A stretch of 64,000 nt of DNA from Flaviaesturariibacter aridisoli (lineage in GTDB: Bacteria; Bacteroidota; Bacteroidia; Chitinophagales; Chitinophagaceae): NCBI RefSeq assembly GCF_004343705.1, contig NZ_SKFH01000007.1, forward strand, positions 1 through 64,000, in the 5' to 3' direction. Position numbers and translations under genes: made by a program. Shown here one piece after another: positions 17,486 to 26,801 of the stretch (position 1 is the first letter of the stretch; every line of letters starts with the position of its first letter). A model generated the notes under the pieces. The model was not told the origin of the DNA. It searched no databases and saw only the letters and a program-made list of their open reading frames with translations.

Positions 17486-19531
17486 ATGCGTCATTCCTTG
17501 CTTACCGCGGCAGCCGCCACGCTCCTGCTGGCAGCCTGCCAACAGGAAACAAAAGTGGCGGGCTCCACAGCCGACAGCCCCGCCAACGACATCCTGTACA
17601 ACGACCGCGACACGACAATCAGCCCGAGAGAAGACTTCTTCGAATACGCCAACGGCGGATGGATCAAGGCGCACCCCATCCCCGAAGACCAGAGCTCCTG
17701 GACCATCGGGCATGCCATCCAGGAAGACCTGTACGTTCGACTCCGCAGTATCAACGAGGAATCGCTCAAAGCGTCCGGCGGTATCGAAAAGAAAGTGGGC
17801 GACTTCTGGTATAGCGCCATGGATTCGGCCACGGCCCAAAGCCAGAAGCTGCAGCCGATCGCTCCCGAGCTCGGTGCCATTGCAAAGGCCGGCGACCTGA
17901 ACAGCCTGCTCGCCGTGATGGCCGACCTGCAAGTGAAAGGCGTCGGCGCCGGGTATAACGCCAGTGTGTACCAGGACGCCAAAAATTCCGACGCCATGGC
18001 GCTGTACCTGAACCAGGGCGGGCTCGGTCTGCCCAACCGCGATTACTACTTCAACAGCGACGCGCGCACGACGGGTATTCGCAACGGCTACCAGCAATAC
18101 GTGCGTTCAGTGTTCGCCGCACTGGGTGCCGACAGTGCCACGGCACAGCAAAAAGCCCTGGCGCACCTGTCGCTGGAAACGCGCCTGGCCAAGGCTTCGC
18201 GCAAGCTGGAAGACCTCCGCGATCCCTACCGCAACTACAACAAAATGACGGTGGACGCCCTCAGCAGCCTCTGCCCCGCCATCCAGTGGAAAGACGTGCT
18301 GCAGCGCCAGGATGTGCACGGCGTGGATACGGTGATCGTTGGTCAACCGGAATTCTACAAAGAGCTCGACGCCACCCTCCGCGGTACGCCGGTGCCCGTG
18401 CTGCAGGATTACCTGCGCTTCCACCTCATTCGCGCCACGGCCCCCTACCTCGACAGCGCCACCTATGGCAGCTATTTCGCCTTCTACGGCAAAACCCTCC
18501 GCGGTGCCAACCAGCCGAAACCGCGCTGGAAGCGCATGCTCGACCTGGAAGACAACCTGCTGGGCGAAGCGCTCGGTAAAGTATTCGTGCAGGAATTTTT
18601 CCCGCAGGAAGCAAAAGACCGCTACACGCGTATGGTGGAAGACATTCGCAGCGCGCTGAAAGAGCGCATTCAGCAACTCAACTGGATGAGCGACAGCACG
18701 AAGCAGAAAGCCTACACCAAGTTGGCCACCATGAAGAAAAAAGTGGGCTACCCCGACAAATGGAAAGATTTTTCGGCCATGAAGATCGAGCGGCAGCCGC
18801 TGGTGCGCAACGTATTCGCCGCCAACAACTGGTGGCACCAATACGAGGTGAACAAGCTGGGCAAACCCGTTGACCGCGATGAATGGGACATGAACCCCCA
18901 AACCTACAATGCCTATTATAACCCGAGCAACAACGAGATCGTGCTGCCGGCCGGCATTTTTACGGTACCCGGTCTGAAAGACAACCAGCTTGATGATGCC
19001 CTGGTATACGGCTATGCCGGCGCCACCACCATCGGCCACGAGATCACCCACGGCTTTGACGACGAAGGGCGCCAGTACGACGAGAAGGGCAACCTCCGTG
19101 CGTGGTGGACACCGAAAGATTCCGCCGAGTTTGCACAGCGCGCTGAATTGATGGTGCGGCAATTCAACGAGTACATGCCCGTGGATTCGCAACGCATCAA
19201 CGGCCGCGCTACGCTGGGCGAGAATATCGCCGACCTGGGCGGCGCCATCCTGGGCCTCGAAGCCTTCAAGAAAACGGAAGCTTACAAAAGCGGCAAACTG
19301 ATCAATGGCATGACGCCGTTGCAGCGCTACTTCCTGGGTTATGCCCTCGGCTGGCTCGGCCACCAGAAAAAAGAGGAACTGGCCAACCGCCTGCTCACCG
19401 ACGTGCACTCACCAGCCAAGTGGCGCGTGAACGGACCCTTTGTGAATGTGCCGGAGTTCTACGAAGCCTTCGGCATTAAACCGGGCGACAAGATGTATCG
19501 CCCCGACTCGCTGCGCGTGCGCATCTGGTAA
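17486..19531 (+). CDS. M13-family metallopeptidase (neprilysin-like) lipoprotein
   Basis: The 681-residue protein has a lipoprotein signal ending LLLAAC, the zinc motif HEITH at 518-522, the third ligand Glu579 in ENIADLGG, and the C-terminal M13 signature RVNGPFVNVPEFYEAF. M13 enzymes are oligopeptidases; the lipid anchor places it in the envelope. The start at 17486 is chosen because the signal begins there. Confidence 0.96.
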   Translation: MRHSLLTAAAATLLLAACQQETKVAGSTADSPANDILYNDRDTTISPREDFFEYANGGWIKAHPIPEDQSSWTIGHAIQEDLYVRLRSINEESLKASGGIEKKVGDFWYSAMDSATAQSQKLQPIAPELGAIAKAGDLNSLLAVMADLQVKGVGAGYNASVYQDAKNSDAMALYLNQGGLGLPNRDYYFNSDARTTGIRNGYQQYVRSVFAALGADSATAQQKALAHLSLETRLAKASRKLEDLRDPYRNYNKMTVDALSSLCPAIQWKDVLQRQDVHGVDTVIVGQPEFYKELDATLRGTPVPVLQDYLRFHLIRATAPYLDSATYGSYFAFYGKTLRGANQPKPRWKRMLDLEDNLLGEALGKVFVQEFFPQEAKDRYTRMVEDIRSALKERIQQLNWMSDSTKQKAYTKLATMKKKVGYPDKWKDFSAMKIERQPLVRNVFAANNWWHQYEVNKLGKPVDRDEWDMNPQTYNAYYNPSNNEIVLPAGIFTVPGLKDNQLDDALVYGYAGATTIGHEITHGFDDEGRQYDEKGNLRAWWTPKDSAEFAQRAELMVRQFNEYMPVDSQRINGRATLGENIADLGGAILGLEAFKKTEAYKSGKLINGMTPLQRYFLGYALGWLGHQKKEELANRLLTDVHSPAKWRVNGPFVNVPEFYEAFGIKPGDKMYRPDSLRVRIW

Positions 19532-19536
19532 TACGG

Positions 19537-19636
19537 CACGCAGAAAACGCGGATAACGCAGATCAGAAAAGCCATCGCATTGCGATGGCTTTTCTTATGT
19601 CATTCAATGAACTGCGTTATCCGCGTTTTCTGCGTG
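19537..19636. repeat. perfect 25-bp nested inverted repeat between convergent genes
   Basis: Outer arms 19537-19561 and 19612-19636 are perfect 25-bp reverse complements made of short cgcagaaaacgcgga-type words. They sit between the stop of the M13 gene (19531) and the stop of the epimerase gene, which begins at 19637. A perfect 15-bp hairpin lies inside. Confidence 0.95.
19565..19595. terminator. bidirectional terminator inside the nested repeat
   Basis: The hairpin agaaaagccatcgca/tgcgatggcttttct has a 15-bp perfect stem with A and T runs at its ends. Confidence 0.8.
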
Positions 19637-20668
19637 TTACTTCTCGTAAGGCTCCGGGTTGAACCGGATGCCCAGCCCGTGTTCTGCACTCGTCATGATC
19701 AAACCGTCGGCACCGTATTCGAGCCCGGTGGCGAGGTCCTGCTTCAGCAGCAAGGGACCGTCGGCATCGATATAGTCGGCGAGGCAGGCCAGGTGCGCAA
19801 TGGCAGCAGAACCCACCGTGCTTTCGTTCATCGCACCGATCATCACGCCGAGGTCCAGTTCGCGCGCGCGACGGATCATCCGGATGGCCGGCGTGATGCC
19901 GCTGCACTTGGTGAGCTTGATGTTGATGCCGTGAAAATGGCCGGCGCACTTTTCCACGTCGCTTTCCGCCACGCAGCTTTCATCGGCGATCAACGGCAGC
20001 GCCGATGCATCCACCAGGCGCTTCATGCCGTCCCAGTCGTCTTTGGCAAGGGGCTGCTCCACGAGTTCTACCCCCAGGCCGGCGAGGACGCGGATCTTTT
20101 CCACCGCCTCATCGTACGTCCAGGCCGCGTTGGCGTCGATCCGGAAGGGCGCATCGGTGTGGCGGCGCAGGGCTTCCACGATCTCGATGTCGCGGTCGGT
20201 GCCCAGCTTGATCTTATACAGGGGCCAGGGATGGGCGCGCAGCTTTTCCACCATCTTTTCCGTGCTGTCGATGCCGATGGTAAAATCGGTGATGGGCCGC
20301 TTTGGCGCTTCGGGCTTCCAGAATTCCTGCAGCGGCTTGCGCTTCATTTTCCCGAACAGGTCCCAGCCGGCGATGTCGAGGGCGCAAACGAGAAAGGGAT
20401 TGGCCGGGTACAGGTGATGCAAATAATGCCAGTAGCGCTCGGGCTCGGTAAAGGCGAACTTTTCAACGAACACCTTTTTGCGCTCGAGGTCGGCGACCAT
20501 CGCTTCCGTGCTGATGTTGTAATACGTGATGGCCGGTGCTTCACCAAAACCAACGTGGCCCAGGTGTTCCAGGGCCACGATGAGGGTCGGCTGATGCGTC
20601 TTGGTGCCCTTCGAGATCGTAAACGGATCACGGAAAGGCAGCTCGTAGGTGCGGTACCAGAGACGCAT
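19637..20668 (-). CDS. dipeptide epimerase (enolase superfamily)
   Basis: The 343-residue protein has the enolase-superfamily epimerase layout: KxK lysines in YKIKLGTD (Lys152, Lys154), metal ligands Asp178/Asn180 (RIDANAAW), Glu204 (VEQPL) and Asp229 (ADESC), and the second catalytic lysine in NIKLTKCSG (about 251-254). It resembles L-Ala-D/L-Glu epimerases, which recycle muropeptides; the exact dipeptide is inferred. It follows malQ with 1 bp between the genes. Confidence 0.9.
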   Translation of the reverse strand: MRLWYRTYELPFRDPFTISKGTKTHQPTLIVALEHLGHVGFGEAPAITYYNISTEAMVADLERKKVFVEKFAFTEPERYWHYLHHLYPANPFLVCALDIAGWDLFGKMKRKPLQEFWKPEAPKRPITDFTIGIDSTEKMVEKLRAHPWPLYKIKLGTDRDIEIVEALRRHTDAPFRIDANAAWTYDEAVEKIRVLAGLGVELVEQPLAKDDWDGMKRLVDASALPLIADESCVAESDVEKCAGHFHGINIKLTKCSGITPAIRMIRRARELDLGVMIGAMNESTVGSAAIAHLACLADYIDADGPLLLKQDLATGLEYGADGLIMTSAEHGLGIRFNPEPYEK

Positions 20669-20669
20669 A

Positions 20670-23360
20670 TCAGCGACCGCTGTTGGTGATGTATTCGCGG
20701 AGCTCCGTATTGAATTCCTTCTCCTTGAGCAGTTGCTCCAGGGACAGGTGCATGCGGTAGCGCCAGTAATGCTTCGGGTCGGCGGGCTGGTTGATACGCT
20801 CCTCGGCCGGGTTGTCGCGGCGCAGGGTATCGCTCATGCCCAGCAGGTCCTGCAGCTGGAAGATGCTCCACATCGCCGGCGCGTAGAGGTGTTGCAGGAT
20901 GATGGCGCGGTTGATCCAGCTTTCGCAGAAATACGGTGCCGCACCGGGCGACTCCAGCACTTCGTTGAAGAAGCGCTGCGTGCGTTCCCGGTCTTCTTCC
21001 CACCAACCACGGATGGTGCTCATGTCGTGTGTGGACGGGGTCACCACGCTCAGGTAGGGCGCCGTTTTGGGATGAAAGAATTCGGTCTTCGGGTCTTTCG
21101 GCATCCGCTGGATCTCGAGGCTCAGGATACCGAGGTCCTTCATCACGCTGGGCACGGTGGCGGGCACCATGCCGAGGTCTTCACCGCAGATCAGCATGTG
21201 CGTGGCCGCTTTCAGGGCCGGCAGCTTGCGCAGGGCCTCGCCTTTCCAGAACTCGTCCTGGCGGCGGAAGAAGTAATCCACGTACAGTTCTTTCAACCGG
21301 CCCTTCGTGCCTTCGTCGAGGTGACGGAAAGACGTCGTGCTGTCGATCGAAATGCGGAAATGATAATTCGTGCCGTTCGAGCCGGGCTCGTCGAAAAAGA
21401 GCACGTTCGACACCAGGTCGTAGAGGCCTTGCTTCAGCGATTCGTTGTCGGGAGTAGCTTCCTGCTGGGCAAAGTAAGTTTCCACTTTGCGCTGCGTCCG
21501 GTAGGCGTCGAGCAGGTCGTAACCGCCGCGGACATTGCTTTGCACAAAATGCTCTTTTACAAACTGGGCGCGGTCAGCAAACACCTCGGCCAGCACGGCG
21601 TCGGTGATGTAGGGACGGCAGTAGCGGTCGTAGTCGAACCAGATGCCGCGTTCGCCAAACTCGTGGTGACGGATGGGCAGCGCCGGGATAAAGCGGCCCA
21701 TGATGCCTTCCACCGCGTCGAGCGGGATGCTCCAGATGCGGAAGAAGCCCAGGATATGATCGATGCGGAAGGCGTCGAAATAGTTGGACATCTGCTCGAA
21801 GCGGCGCTTCCACCAGCGGAAGCCGTCCTGTTGCATCCGGTCCCAGTTGTAGGTAGGAAAGCCCCAGTTCTGACCTTTCACCGCAAAGTCGTCGGGCGGT
21901 GCGCCGGCCTGCCAGTCCATATGGTACAGGCCCGGCTCCTGCCATGCGTCCACGCTGTAGCGGTAGATGCCGATGGGAATGTCGCCTTTGACCACGATGC
22001 CGCGCTTGTGGATGTATTCAACGGCTTCACGGAGCTGCAGGTGCAGGTGGTATTGCACGAAGTAATAGAAGCGGATTTCCTTGCCGGTGCGCGAGCGGTT
22101 GGTCACGAGGCGGTCTACCTCGGCTTCGTCGTACACGCTGTTGGTCTTCCACTGGTTGTAATCGGAGGTACCGAACTTGTCGCGCAGCTGGCTGAAGGTA
22201 GCATAGGCTTTGAGCCAGTGGTTGTTCTGCGCTACGAATTCCTTGTAGGCCGCTTCCTTGGTAAACTCGTCGCCGTCGGCTTCGAAGAGTTCACGCAGCA
22301 CCTGCATCTTGATCTTCATCACCTCTTCGTAATCGATCTCGGCGAGGGCGTTGAGTTGCTTTTGCTTTTTCGCGAGCGACTTCAGCGATGCGGCGCCCTT
22401 CTTGCCGGCAACGCGGGCAAGGCTGATGTACTGCGGGTGCAGGGCAAAGGCAGAAATGGCCGCATACGGATAGGAATCGGCTTTGGTAAAGGTGGCCGAC
22501 GTATCGTTGACGGGAAGCAGTTGGATCAGCTTCATGCCTACGCCCGATGCCCAGTCGGCCAGCAGTTTCAGGTCGGCAAATTCACCAACACCGAAGGAGT
22601 TCTGCGAACGCAGCGAGAACACGGGGATGGCGATGCCGGCGCCCTTCCACGAAGTGTTGGGCAGCCGCAGGAAGCCGTCGTGGAGGATGGTGAGGGTTTC
22701 GGGCGTTTCCTGGCTGTGCAGGAGGCGGTTGTCGCCTTCCTCGTAACAGATAAAGTGATTTTTCTTGAAATTATAAACACCGTACTTGTAGCTCAGGGGA
22801 AACACGGCGTCGCCCAGGTCCAGCCTGGCGGTCCACCATTCGCCGCTGCGCTCGAGCAGCACAGGTGTTTCGTGGTTCCAGTTGCCGAGGCCTTCGCCGT
22901 CGCCGAGGAGGCACACACACTCGTTGGCCTGCAGCAGCGGCGCCTTGACGCGGAACTGGTGGGTATAGCGCTTTGCCTTCTTTACGCGGGGCGAGGAAGC
23001 GCCGTTGAAGAAAACATCCGTGAAAGGCGCCGTATAAAAGGCGTTCTCAAATTCACCGGCGTAGTTCCAGGTATCGATCAGTACGAGCTGCTCTGCGTCC
23101 TTTTTGGCCAGCGCCACGCTGCGGTGCTGCTCGGCATCGGCAATGATCTCTCCGTGCTCATTGGTGTAGAGGTAATGGTAGTGCAGGTGTTCGGCAGTAC
23201 CGGTTTCTACCTCGATGGAGGCGTGCCAGAAGTCGTTGTTCAGGAAGCGCATCGGGAGGGCGGCGGCGGGTTCGCCGGCACCGAGGCTCAGCAGGTTGCC
23301 CGACAACGCCAGCGATTGCCCGTAGCGGGTTTGGAAGCGCAGGTAAAAATCGATCTTCAT
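20670..23360 (-). CDS. malQ: 4-alpha-glucanotransferase with N-terminal starch-binding domains
   Basis: MalQ transfers alpha-1,4-glucan segments in maltodextrin metabolism. The 896-residue protein is long because CBM20-like beta domains precede the GH77 catalytic domain (from about residue 260). The region FDAFRIDHILGFFRIW carries the nucleophile Asp, with GEDLG and STHDMSTIRGWW later. A TTG lies one codon upstream, but ATG at 23360 is the better start. It is immediately upstream of the epimerase gene. Confidence 0.95.
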   Translation of the reverse strand: MKIDFYLRFQTRYGQSLALSGNLLSLGAGEPAAALPMRFLNNDFWHASIEVETGTAEHLHYHYLYTNEHGEIIADAEQHRSVALAKKDAEQLVLIDTWNYAGEFENAFYTAPFTDVFFNGASSPRVKKAKRYTHQFRVKAPLLQANECVCLLGDGEGLGNWNHETPVLLERSGEWWTARLDLGDAVFPLSYKYGVYNFKKNHFICYEEGDNRLLHSQETPETLTILHDGFLRLPNTSWKGAGIAIPVFSLRSQNSFGVGEFADLKLLADWASGVGMKLIQLLPVNDTSATFTKADSYPYAAISAFALHPQYISLARVAGKKGAASLKSLAKKQKQLNALAEIDYEEVMKIKMQVLRELFEADGDEFTKEAAYKEFVAQNNHWLKAYATFSQLRDKFGTSDYNQWKTNSVYDEAEVDRLVTNRSRTGKEIRFYYFVQYHLHLQLREAVEYIHKRGIVVKGDIPIGIYRYSVDAWQEPGLYHMDWQAGAPPDDFAVKGQNWGFPTYNWDRMQQDGFRWWKRRFEQMSNYFDAFRIDHILGFFRIWSIPLDAVEGIMGRFIPALPIRHHEFGERGIWFDYDRYCRPYITDAVLAEVFADRAQFVKEHFVQSNVRGGYDLLDAYRTQRKVETYFAQQEATPDNESLKQGLYDLVSNVLFFDEPGSNGTNYHFRISIDSTTSFRHLDEGTKGRLKELYVDYFFRRQDEFWKGEALRKLPALKAATHMLICGEDLGMVPATVPSVMKDLGILSLEIQRMPKDPKTEFFHPKTAPYLSVVTPSTHDMSTIRGWWEEDRERTQRFFNEVLESPGAAPYFCESWINRAIILQHLYAPAMWSIFQLQDLLGMSDTLRRDNPAEERINQPADPKHYWRYRMHLSLEQLLKEKEFNTELREYITNSGR

Positions 23361-23383
23361 CAATAGGTTGGTTGGTCAAATAA

Positions 23384-23400
23384 TGTGTGCGGCGCACACA
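23384..23400. promoter_or_regulatory. 8-bp palindrome upstream of malQ
   Basis: A tgtgtgcg/cgcacaca inverted repeat with one central base lies 24 bp upstream of the malQ start, where an operator would be expected. No regulator gene is adjacent. Confidence 0.3.
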
Positions 23401-23475
23401 ATGTTTGCGAAAATAGCAAAGGGCGGGGACGTGGAAAAGGCGAAAATAAGATTCGGCCCAATGCAGCCCGTCCCC

Positions 23476-23483
23476 TATTTTTG
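23476..23483 (+). promoter_or_regulatory. -7 promoter element (TATTTTTG) for the small membrane protein
   Basis: An exact TAnnTTTG match lies 15 bp before the ATG at 23499. Confidence 0.5.
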
Positions 23484-23498
23484 CCAAAATTTTTTCAG

Positions 23499-23654
23499 AT
23501 GGAAGTGAAACGTTCTAAACGCGGCATCTACTGGCTCCTGTTCTTCATCTCCACCGCCGCCCTGCTCGCCGCCATCTTCCTGCATTGGGAGTGGCTGACC
23601 CTCATTATCCCCTTCGTGACCACGTTCTTCGTGCTGGCGATGGACATCATTTAA
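23499..23654 (+). CDS. small two-helix membrane protein
   Basis: This 51-residue ORF starts MEVKRSKRG and has two hydrophobic helices (about 11-27 and 33-50) with a short polar link. It has an exact -7 element upstream and a terminator at 23701, which support a real small gene. No family is recognised. It lies between divergent malQ and convergent dnaK. Confidence 0.7.
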   Translation: MEVKRSKRGIYWLLFFISTAALLAAIFLHWEWLTLIIPFVTTFFVLAMDII

Positions 23655-23700
23655 GAGAATTCCGGATGTCGGATTTCTGATGTCTGGTTTTAAGATACAG

Positions 23701-23725
23701 GCCCTGGGGTTTCCCGGGGCTTTTT
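23701..23725 (+). terminator. terminator of the small membrane-protein gene
   Basis: The stem gccctggg-gttt-cccggggc (one wobble) is followed by five T. Confidence 0.75.
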
Positions 23726-23800
23726 GCGTCGCTCCCTCTCCCCGCAACGACGGTTTCAAGGGCCCCGGCCGCGTAAATAGCAACGAAAAGCTACCAACGA

Positions 23801-23830
23801 AAAGACCCCAGCGGGATCGCCGGGGTCTTT
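23801..23830 (-). terminator. dnaK terminator
   Basis: The stem aaagacccc/ggggtcttt lies 15 bp past the dnaK stop; on the minus strand it is followed by a T-rich tract. Confidence 0.8.
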
Positions 23831-23845
23831 CACTAAAATCAGCTA

Positions 23846-25756
23846 TTACTTCACTTCTTCAAATTCCGCGTCGGTCACATTCTCAGAGCCGCCGCCGGGC
23901 TGGCCTTGCTGGCCGCCGGGCTGACCGCCCATATCAGGACCGCCGGGCTGACCGCCTGCCTGGTTGTACATGCTCTCGGAAGCCGACGTCCAGGCTGCGT
24001 TGAGCGCAGCCATGGCCGTGTCGATGGCGCCGAGGTCCTGGCTCTTGTGGGCGTCCTTCAGCTGCGTCAGGGCCGTTTCGATGGGTGCCTTTTTATCTTC
24101 GGGCACCTTATCGCCAAACTCTTTCAGCTGCTTCTCGGTCTGGAAGATGAGGGAGTCGGCAGAGTTCAGCTTTTCCACGCGCTCTTTCTCGGCTTTGTCC
24201 GTGGCCTCGTTGGCGCGGGCTTCGGCCTTCATCTTTTCCACTTCTTCCTTGCTCAGGCCCGAGCCGGCTTCGATGCGGATCTTCTGCTCCTTGTTGGTGC
24301 CTTTGTCCTTGGCCGTTACATGGAGGATGCCGTTGGCGTCGATGTCGAAAATCACTTCGATCTGCGGAACGCCGCGGGGTGCCGGCGGGATGCCGTCGAG
24401 GTTGAATACGCCGAGGCTCTTGTTCTGCGTCGCCATGGGGCGCTCGCCCTGCAGCACGTGGATCTGCACGCCGGGCTGGTTATCGGAAGCCGTGGAGAAG
24501 GTCTCCGACTTCTTCGTAGGAATCGTGGTGTTGGAGGGAATGAGGGTCGTCATCACACCGCCCATCGTTTCGATACCCAGCGACAGCGGGGTCACGTCGA
24601 GCAGCAGCACGTCCTTCACTTCGCCGGTGAGTACGGCACCCTGGATGGCGGCGCCGATGGCTACCACTTCGTCGGGGTTCACGCCGCGGTTGGGCTTCTT
24701 ACCGAAGAATTTCTCGACGATCTCGCCCACTTTGGGAATGCGGGTGGAACCACCCACCATGATCACCTCGTCGATCTGGCTGATGCTGAGACCGGCGTCT
24801 TTGAGGGCCTGCTCGCAGGGCTTCAGGCAGCGGGCAAACAGGGTATCGGCCAGCTGCTCGAACTTGGCGCGGGTGAGCTTCTTCACGAGGTGCTTGGGCA
24901 CGCCGTCGATAGCGGTGATATAGGGCAGGTTGATCTCCGTTTCCGAAGAGGACGACAGCTCCACCTTGGCCTTTTCGGCCGCTTCCTTCAGGCGCTGGAG
25001 CGCCATCGGGTCTTTGCGGAGGTCTACGTTCTCGTCGCCGCGGAACTCTTCGGCGAGCCAGTCCATGATTACTTTGTCGAAGTCGTCGCCGCCAAGGTGG
25101 GTGTCACCGTTAGTGGATTTTACTTCGAATACGCCTTCGCCGAGCTCGAGCACGGAGATGTCGAAGGTACCACCGCCGAGGTCGAACACGGCGATGTGGT
25201 GGTCTTTGCCGCCCTTATCGAGACCGTAGGCAAGGGCTGCGGCCGTAGGTTCGTTTACGATACGGCGCACGTTGAGACCGGCGATCTCCCCGGCTTCTTT
25301 CGTGGCCTGGCGCTGGGCGTCGTTGAAGTAGGCCGGCACGGTGATCACCGCGTCGGTCACTTCCTGGCCGAGGTAGTCTTCGGCCGTCTTTTTCATTTTC
25401 TGCAACACCATCGCGGAGATTTCCTGCGGGGTGTAGAGGCGTCCGTCGATGTCGATGCGGACGGTATTGTTGTCGCCTTTGGCTACTTTATAGCTCCAGT
25501 GGCTGATCTCTTCGGAAACTTCGTCAAAACGGCGGCCCATGAAGCGCTTCACGCTCATGATGGTGTTTTGCGGGTTGGTAATGGCCTGGCGCTTGGCGGG
25601 GTCGCCCACTTTGCGCTCGCCGTTTTTGAGGAACGCCACTACCGAGGGGGTCGTGCGGCGGCCTTCGTCGTTGGCGATGACCACGGGCTCATTGCCTTCC
25701 ATCACGGCCACGCAGGAGTTGGTCGTACCTAAGTCTATACCGATAATCTTTCCCAT
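23846..25756 (-). CDS. dnaK: chaperone DnaK (Hsp70)
   Basis: The 636-residue protein has the Hsp70 signatures [13 protein letters not shown] near the N-terminus, [16 protein letters not shown], and [11 protein letters not shown], then the substrate domain and a Gly/Gln-rich C-terminal linker ending TDAEFEEVK. The start [10 protein letters not shown] at 25756 is the family start. dnaJ and grpE are not adjacent; the upstream gap is repeat-rich. Confidence 0.98.
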   Translation of the reverse strand: MGKIIGIDLGTTNSCVAVMEGNEPVVIANDEGRRTTPSVVAFLKNGERKVGDPAKRQAITNPQNTIMSVKRFMGRRFDEVSEEISHWSYKVAKGDNNTVRIDIDGRLYTPQEISAMVLQKMKKTAEDYLGQEVTDAVITVPAYFNDAQRQATKEAGEIAGLNVRRIVNEPTAAALAYGLDKGGKDHHIAVFDLGGGTFDISVLELGEGVFEVKSTNGDTHLGGDDFDKVIMDWLAEEFRGDENVDLRKDPMALQRLKEAAEKAKVELSSSSETEINLPYITAIDGVPKHLVKKLTRAKFEQLADTLFARCLKPCEQALKDAGLSISQIDEVIMVGGSTRIPKVGEIVEKFFGKKPNRGVNPDEVVAIGAAIQGAVLTGEVKDVLLLDVTPLSLGIETMGGVMTTLIPSNTTIPTKKSETFSTASDNQPGVQIHVLQGERPMATQNKSLGVFNLDGIPPAPRGVPQIEVIFDIDANGILHVTAKDKGTNKEQKIRIEAGSGLSKEEVEKMKAEARANEATDKAEKERVEKLNSADSLIFQTEKQLKEFGDKVPEDKKAPIETALTQLKDAHKSQDLGAIDTAMAALNAAWTSASESMYNQAGGQPGGPDMGGQPGGQQGQPGGGSENVTDAEFEEVK

Positions 25757-26063
25757 TGCGTATACTGTTTTTAAGAATTCACCCTGTAGCATCAATCATT
25801 ATGCCCCGGCGGCAGATTATGCAATTTTGTCAGGGCTTCGCCCTTCGACTAGCGCTCAGGGTGACAATTGTCAGGCCGAGCTTGAAAAAACCTGTCATCC
25901 TGCGCGGAGCTCTGTCATCCTGGGCGCAGCCGAAGGATGGGTTTCGGGAAGGCGCCCTTTTGCCGGTTGGAAGATACAGGAAGGTAAATAAGCTTCGGTC
26001 CCGAAGCATCGGGACGCTAGGAGGCTATCTAAAAATGATTCGTTGAAAGTGCGTTAGTAGCGA
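25757..26063. other. upstream region of dnaK with dispersed Bacteroidota repeats
   Basis: No credible gene is seen. The stretch has ctgtcatcctg units near 25890-25935 with a cgcagccgaaggatgg partner, a cttcgcccttcgact/cgctcagggtgac unit near 25835, and a gcttcggtcccgaagc palindrome near 25992. These resemble dispersed REP-like units of other Bacteroidota. No exact TAnnTTTG match to a dnaK promoter was found. Confidence 0.5.
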
Positions 26064-26290
26064 ACCGTCCCGAAGGGACGGAATATCGGTAGCCCCGGGT
26101 GCAACCCGGGGTTAAATGCGGGTAGGTTAACCGCGCACCCTGTAGGGGTGCCACCGCGTAGAACAGGCCCTCCCGGAGGCTTAAGCCCCCGGGATAAAGT
26201 GGCGCCCCTACAGGGCGCGCCTGCTCACCCCGGCTCACGCTACCCCGGGTTATACCCGGGGCTACCAACATGCTGCCTCTTCGAGGCAGT
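26064..26290. repeat. REP cluster of GC-rich palindromes
   Basis: About six short hairpins follow one another: ccgtccc/gggacgg, ccccgggt/acccgggg, caccct/aggggtg, cctcccgg with cccccggg, gcgcccct/agggcgc, and ccccgggt/acccgggg again, ending with a gcctcttcgaggc palindrome. This matches the dispersed REP arrays common in Bacteroidota. No transposase is nearby. Confidence 0.7.
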
Positions 26291-26376
26291 ACTTACCATC
26301 GGGTAATCAACCACTTAATTTTAGACAGTCTCTAAGAAAAGAAGAGAAAAAGGTGGTACGTGAAGGATTCGGGGCT

Positions 26377-26691
26377 GCGTCGGTGGTCCAGGTATCCGCG
26401 TCGATGGTCGGGGAGTCCGCGTTGCGGGTCGGGGAAAGCGCGTCGATGGTCCGGGTATCCGCGTTGATGGTTGAGGTAAGCGCGTTGGTGGTCGAGGAAA
26501 GCGCGTCGATGGTACAGGTATGCGCGTCGATGGTCCAGGAGTCCGTGTTGGTGATTCATTTAAGCGCGTTGCCGGTCGGATTATGCGTGCAGGCGGCCAC
26601 TTTACGCGTGCAGGCGCTCCGTTTATGCGTGCAGGTGCTTGCTGTACCGCTACAGGCGGTCGGTTTACGCCTACCGGCGGATCATCACCCC
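26377..26691. repeat. 21-bp tandem array, 15 units
   Basis: Fifteen consecutive 21-bp units of the form gcgtYgatggtcnaggtatcc run without any insertion or deletion, becoming more diverged toward the right (gtgcaggcg-type units). The unit equals two DNA turns, or seven codons. Both strands can be read as heptapeptide repeats, but neither looks like a known protein. Confidence 0.9.
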
Positions 26692-26695
26692 GCGG

Positions 26696-26773
26696 TGGTC
26701 ATGGAGACGCACATGGTGCGGTGGTCAGGGAGACGCACATGGTGCGGTGGTCAGGGAGACGCACATGGTGCGT
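26696..26773. repeat. 26-bp direct repeat, three copies
   Basis: Three copies of a 26-bp unit beginning tggtcagggagacgcac are nearly identical (differences at the first copy's atg and the last base). The unit is not a multiple of three, so it is unlikely to be coding. It ends 28 bp before the DUF4403 ATG. Confidence 0.9.
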
Positions 26774-26801
26774 CTTTACCATTCTTCCTATTTTGCACCC
26801 G

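Noticed and set aside
20649-23366. A very long open frame antisense to malQ
   Set aside because: High GC leaves the opposite strand of malQ open; its translation has no family features, and MalQ on the minus strand is unambiguous.
23906-25732. A long open frame antisense to dnaK
   Set aside because: It mirrors DnaK codon structure, is Gly/Val/His rich without motifs and is a known artefact opposite dnaK in GC-rich genomes.
26377-26773. CRISPR array
   Set aside because: The units are contiguous and degenerate with no unique spacers, and no cas genes are present.
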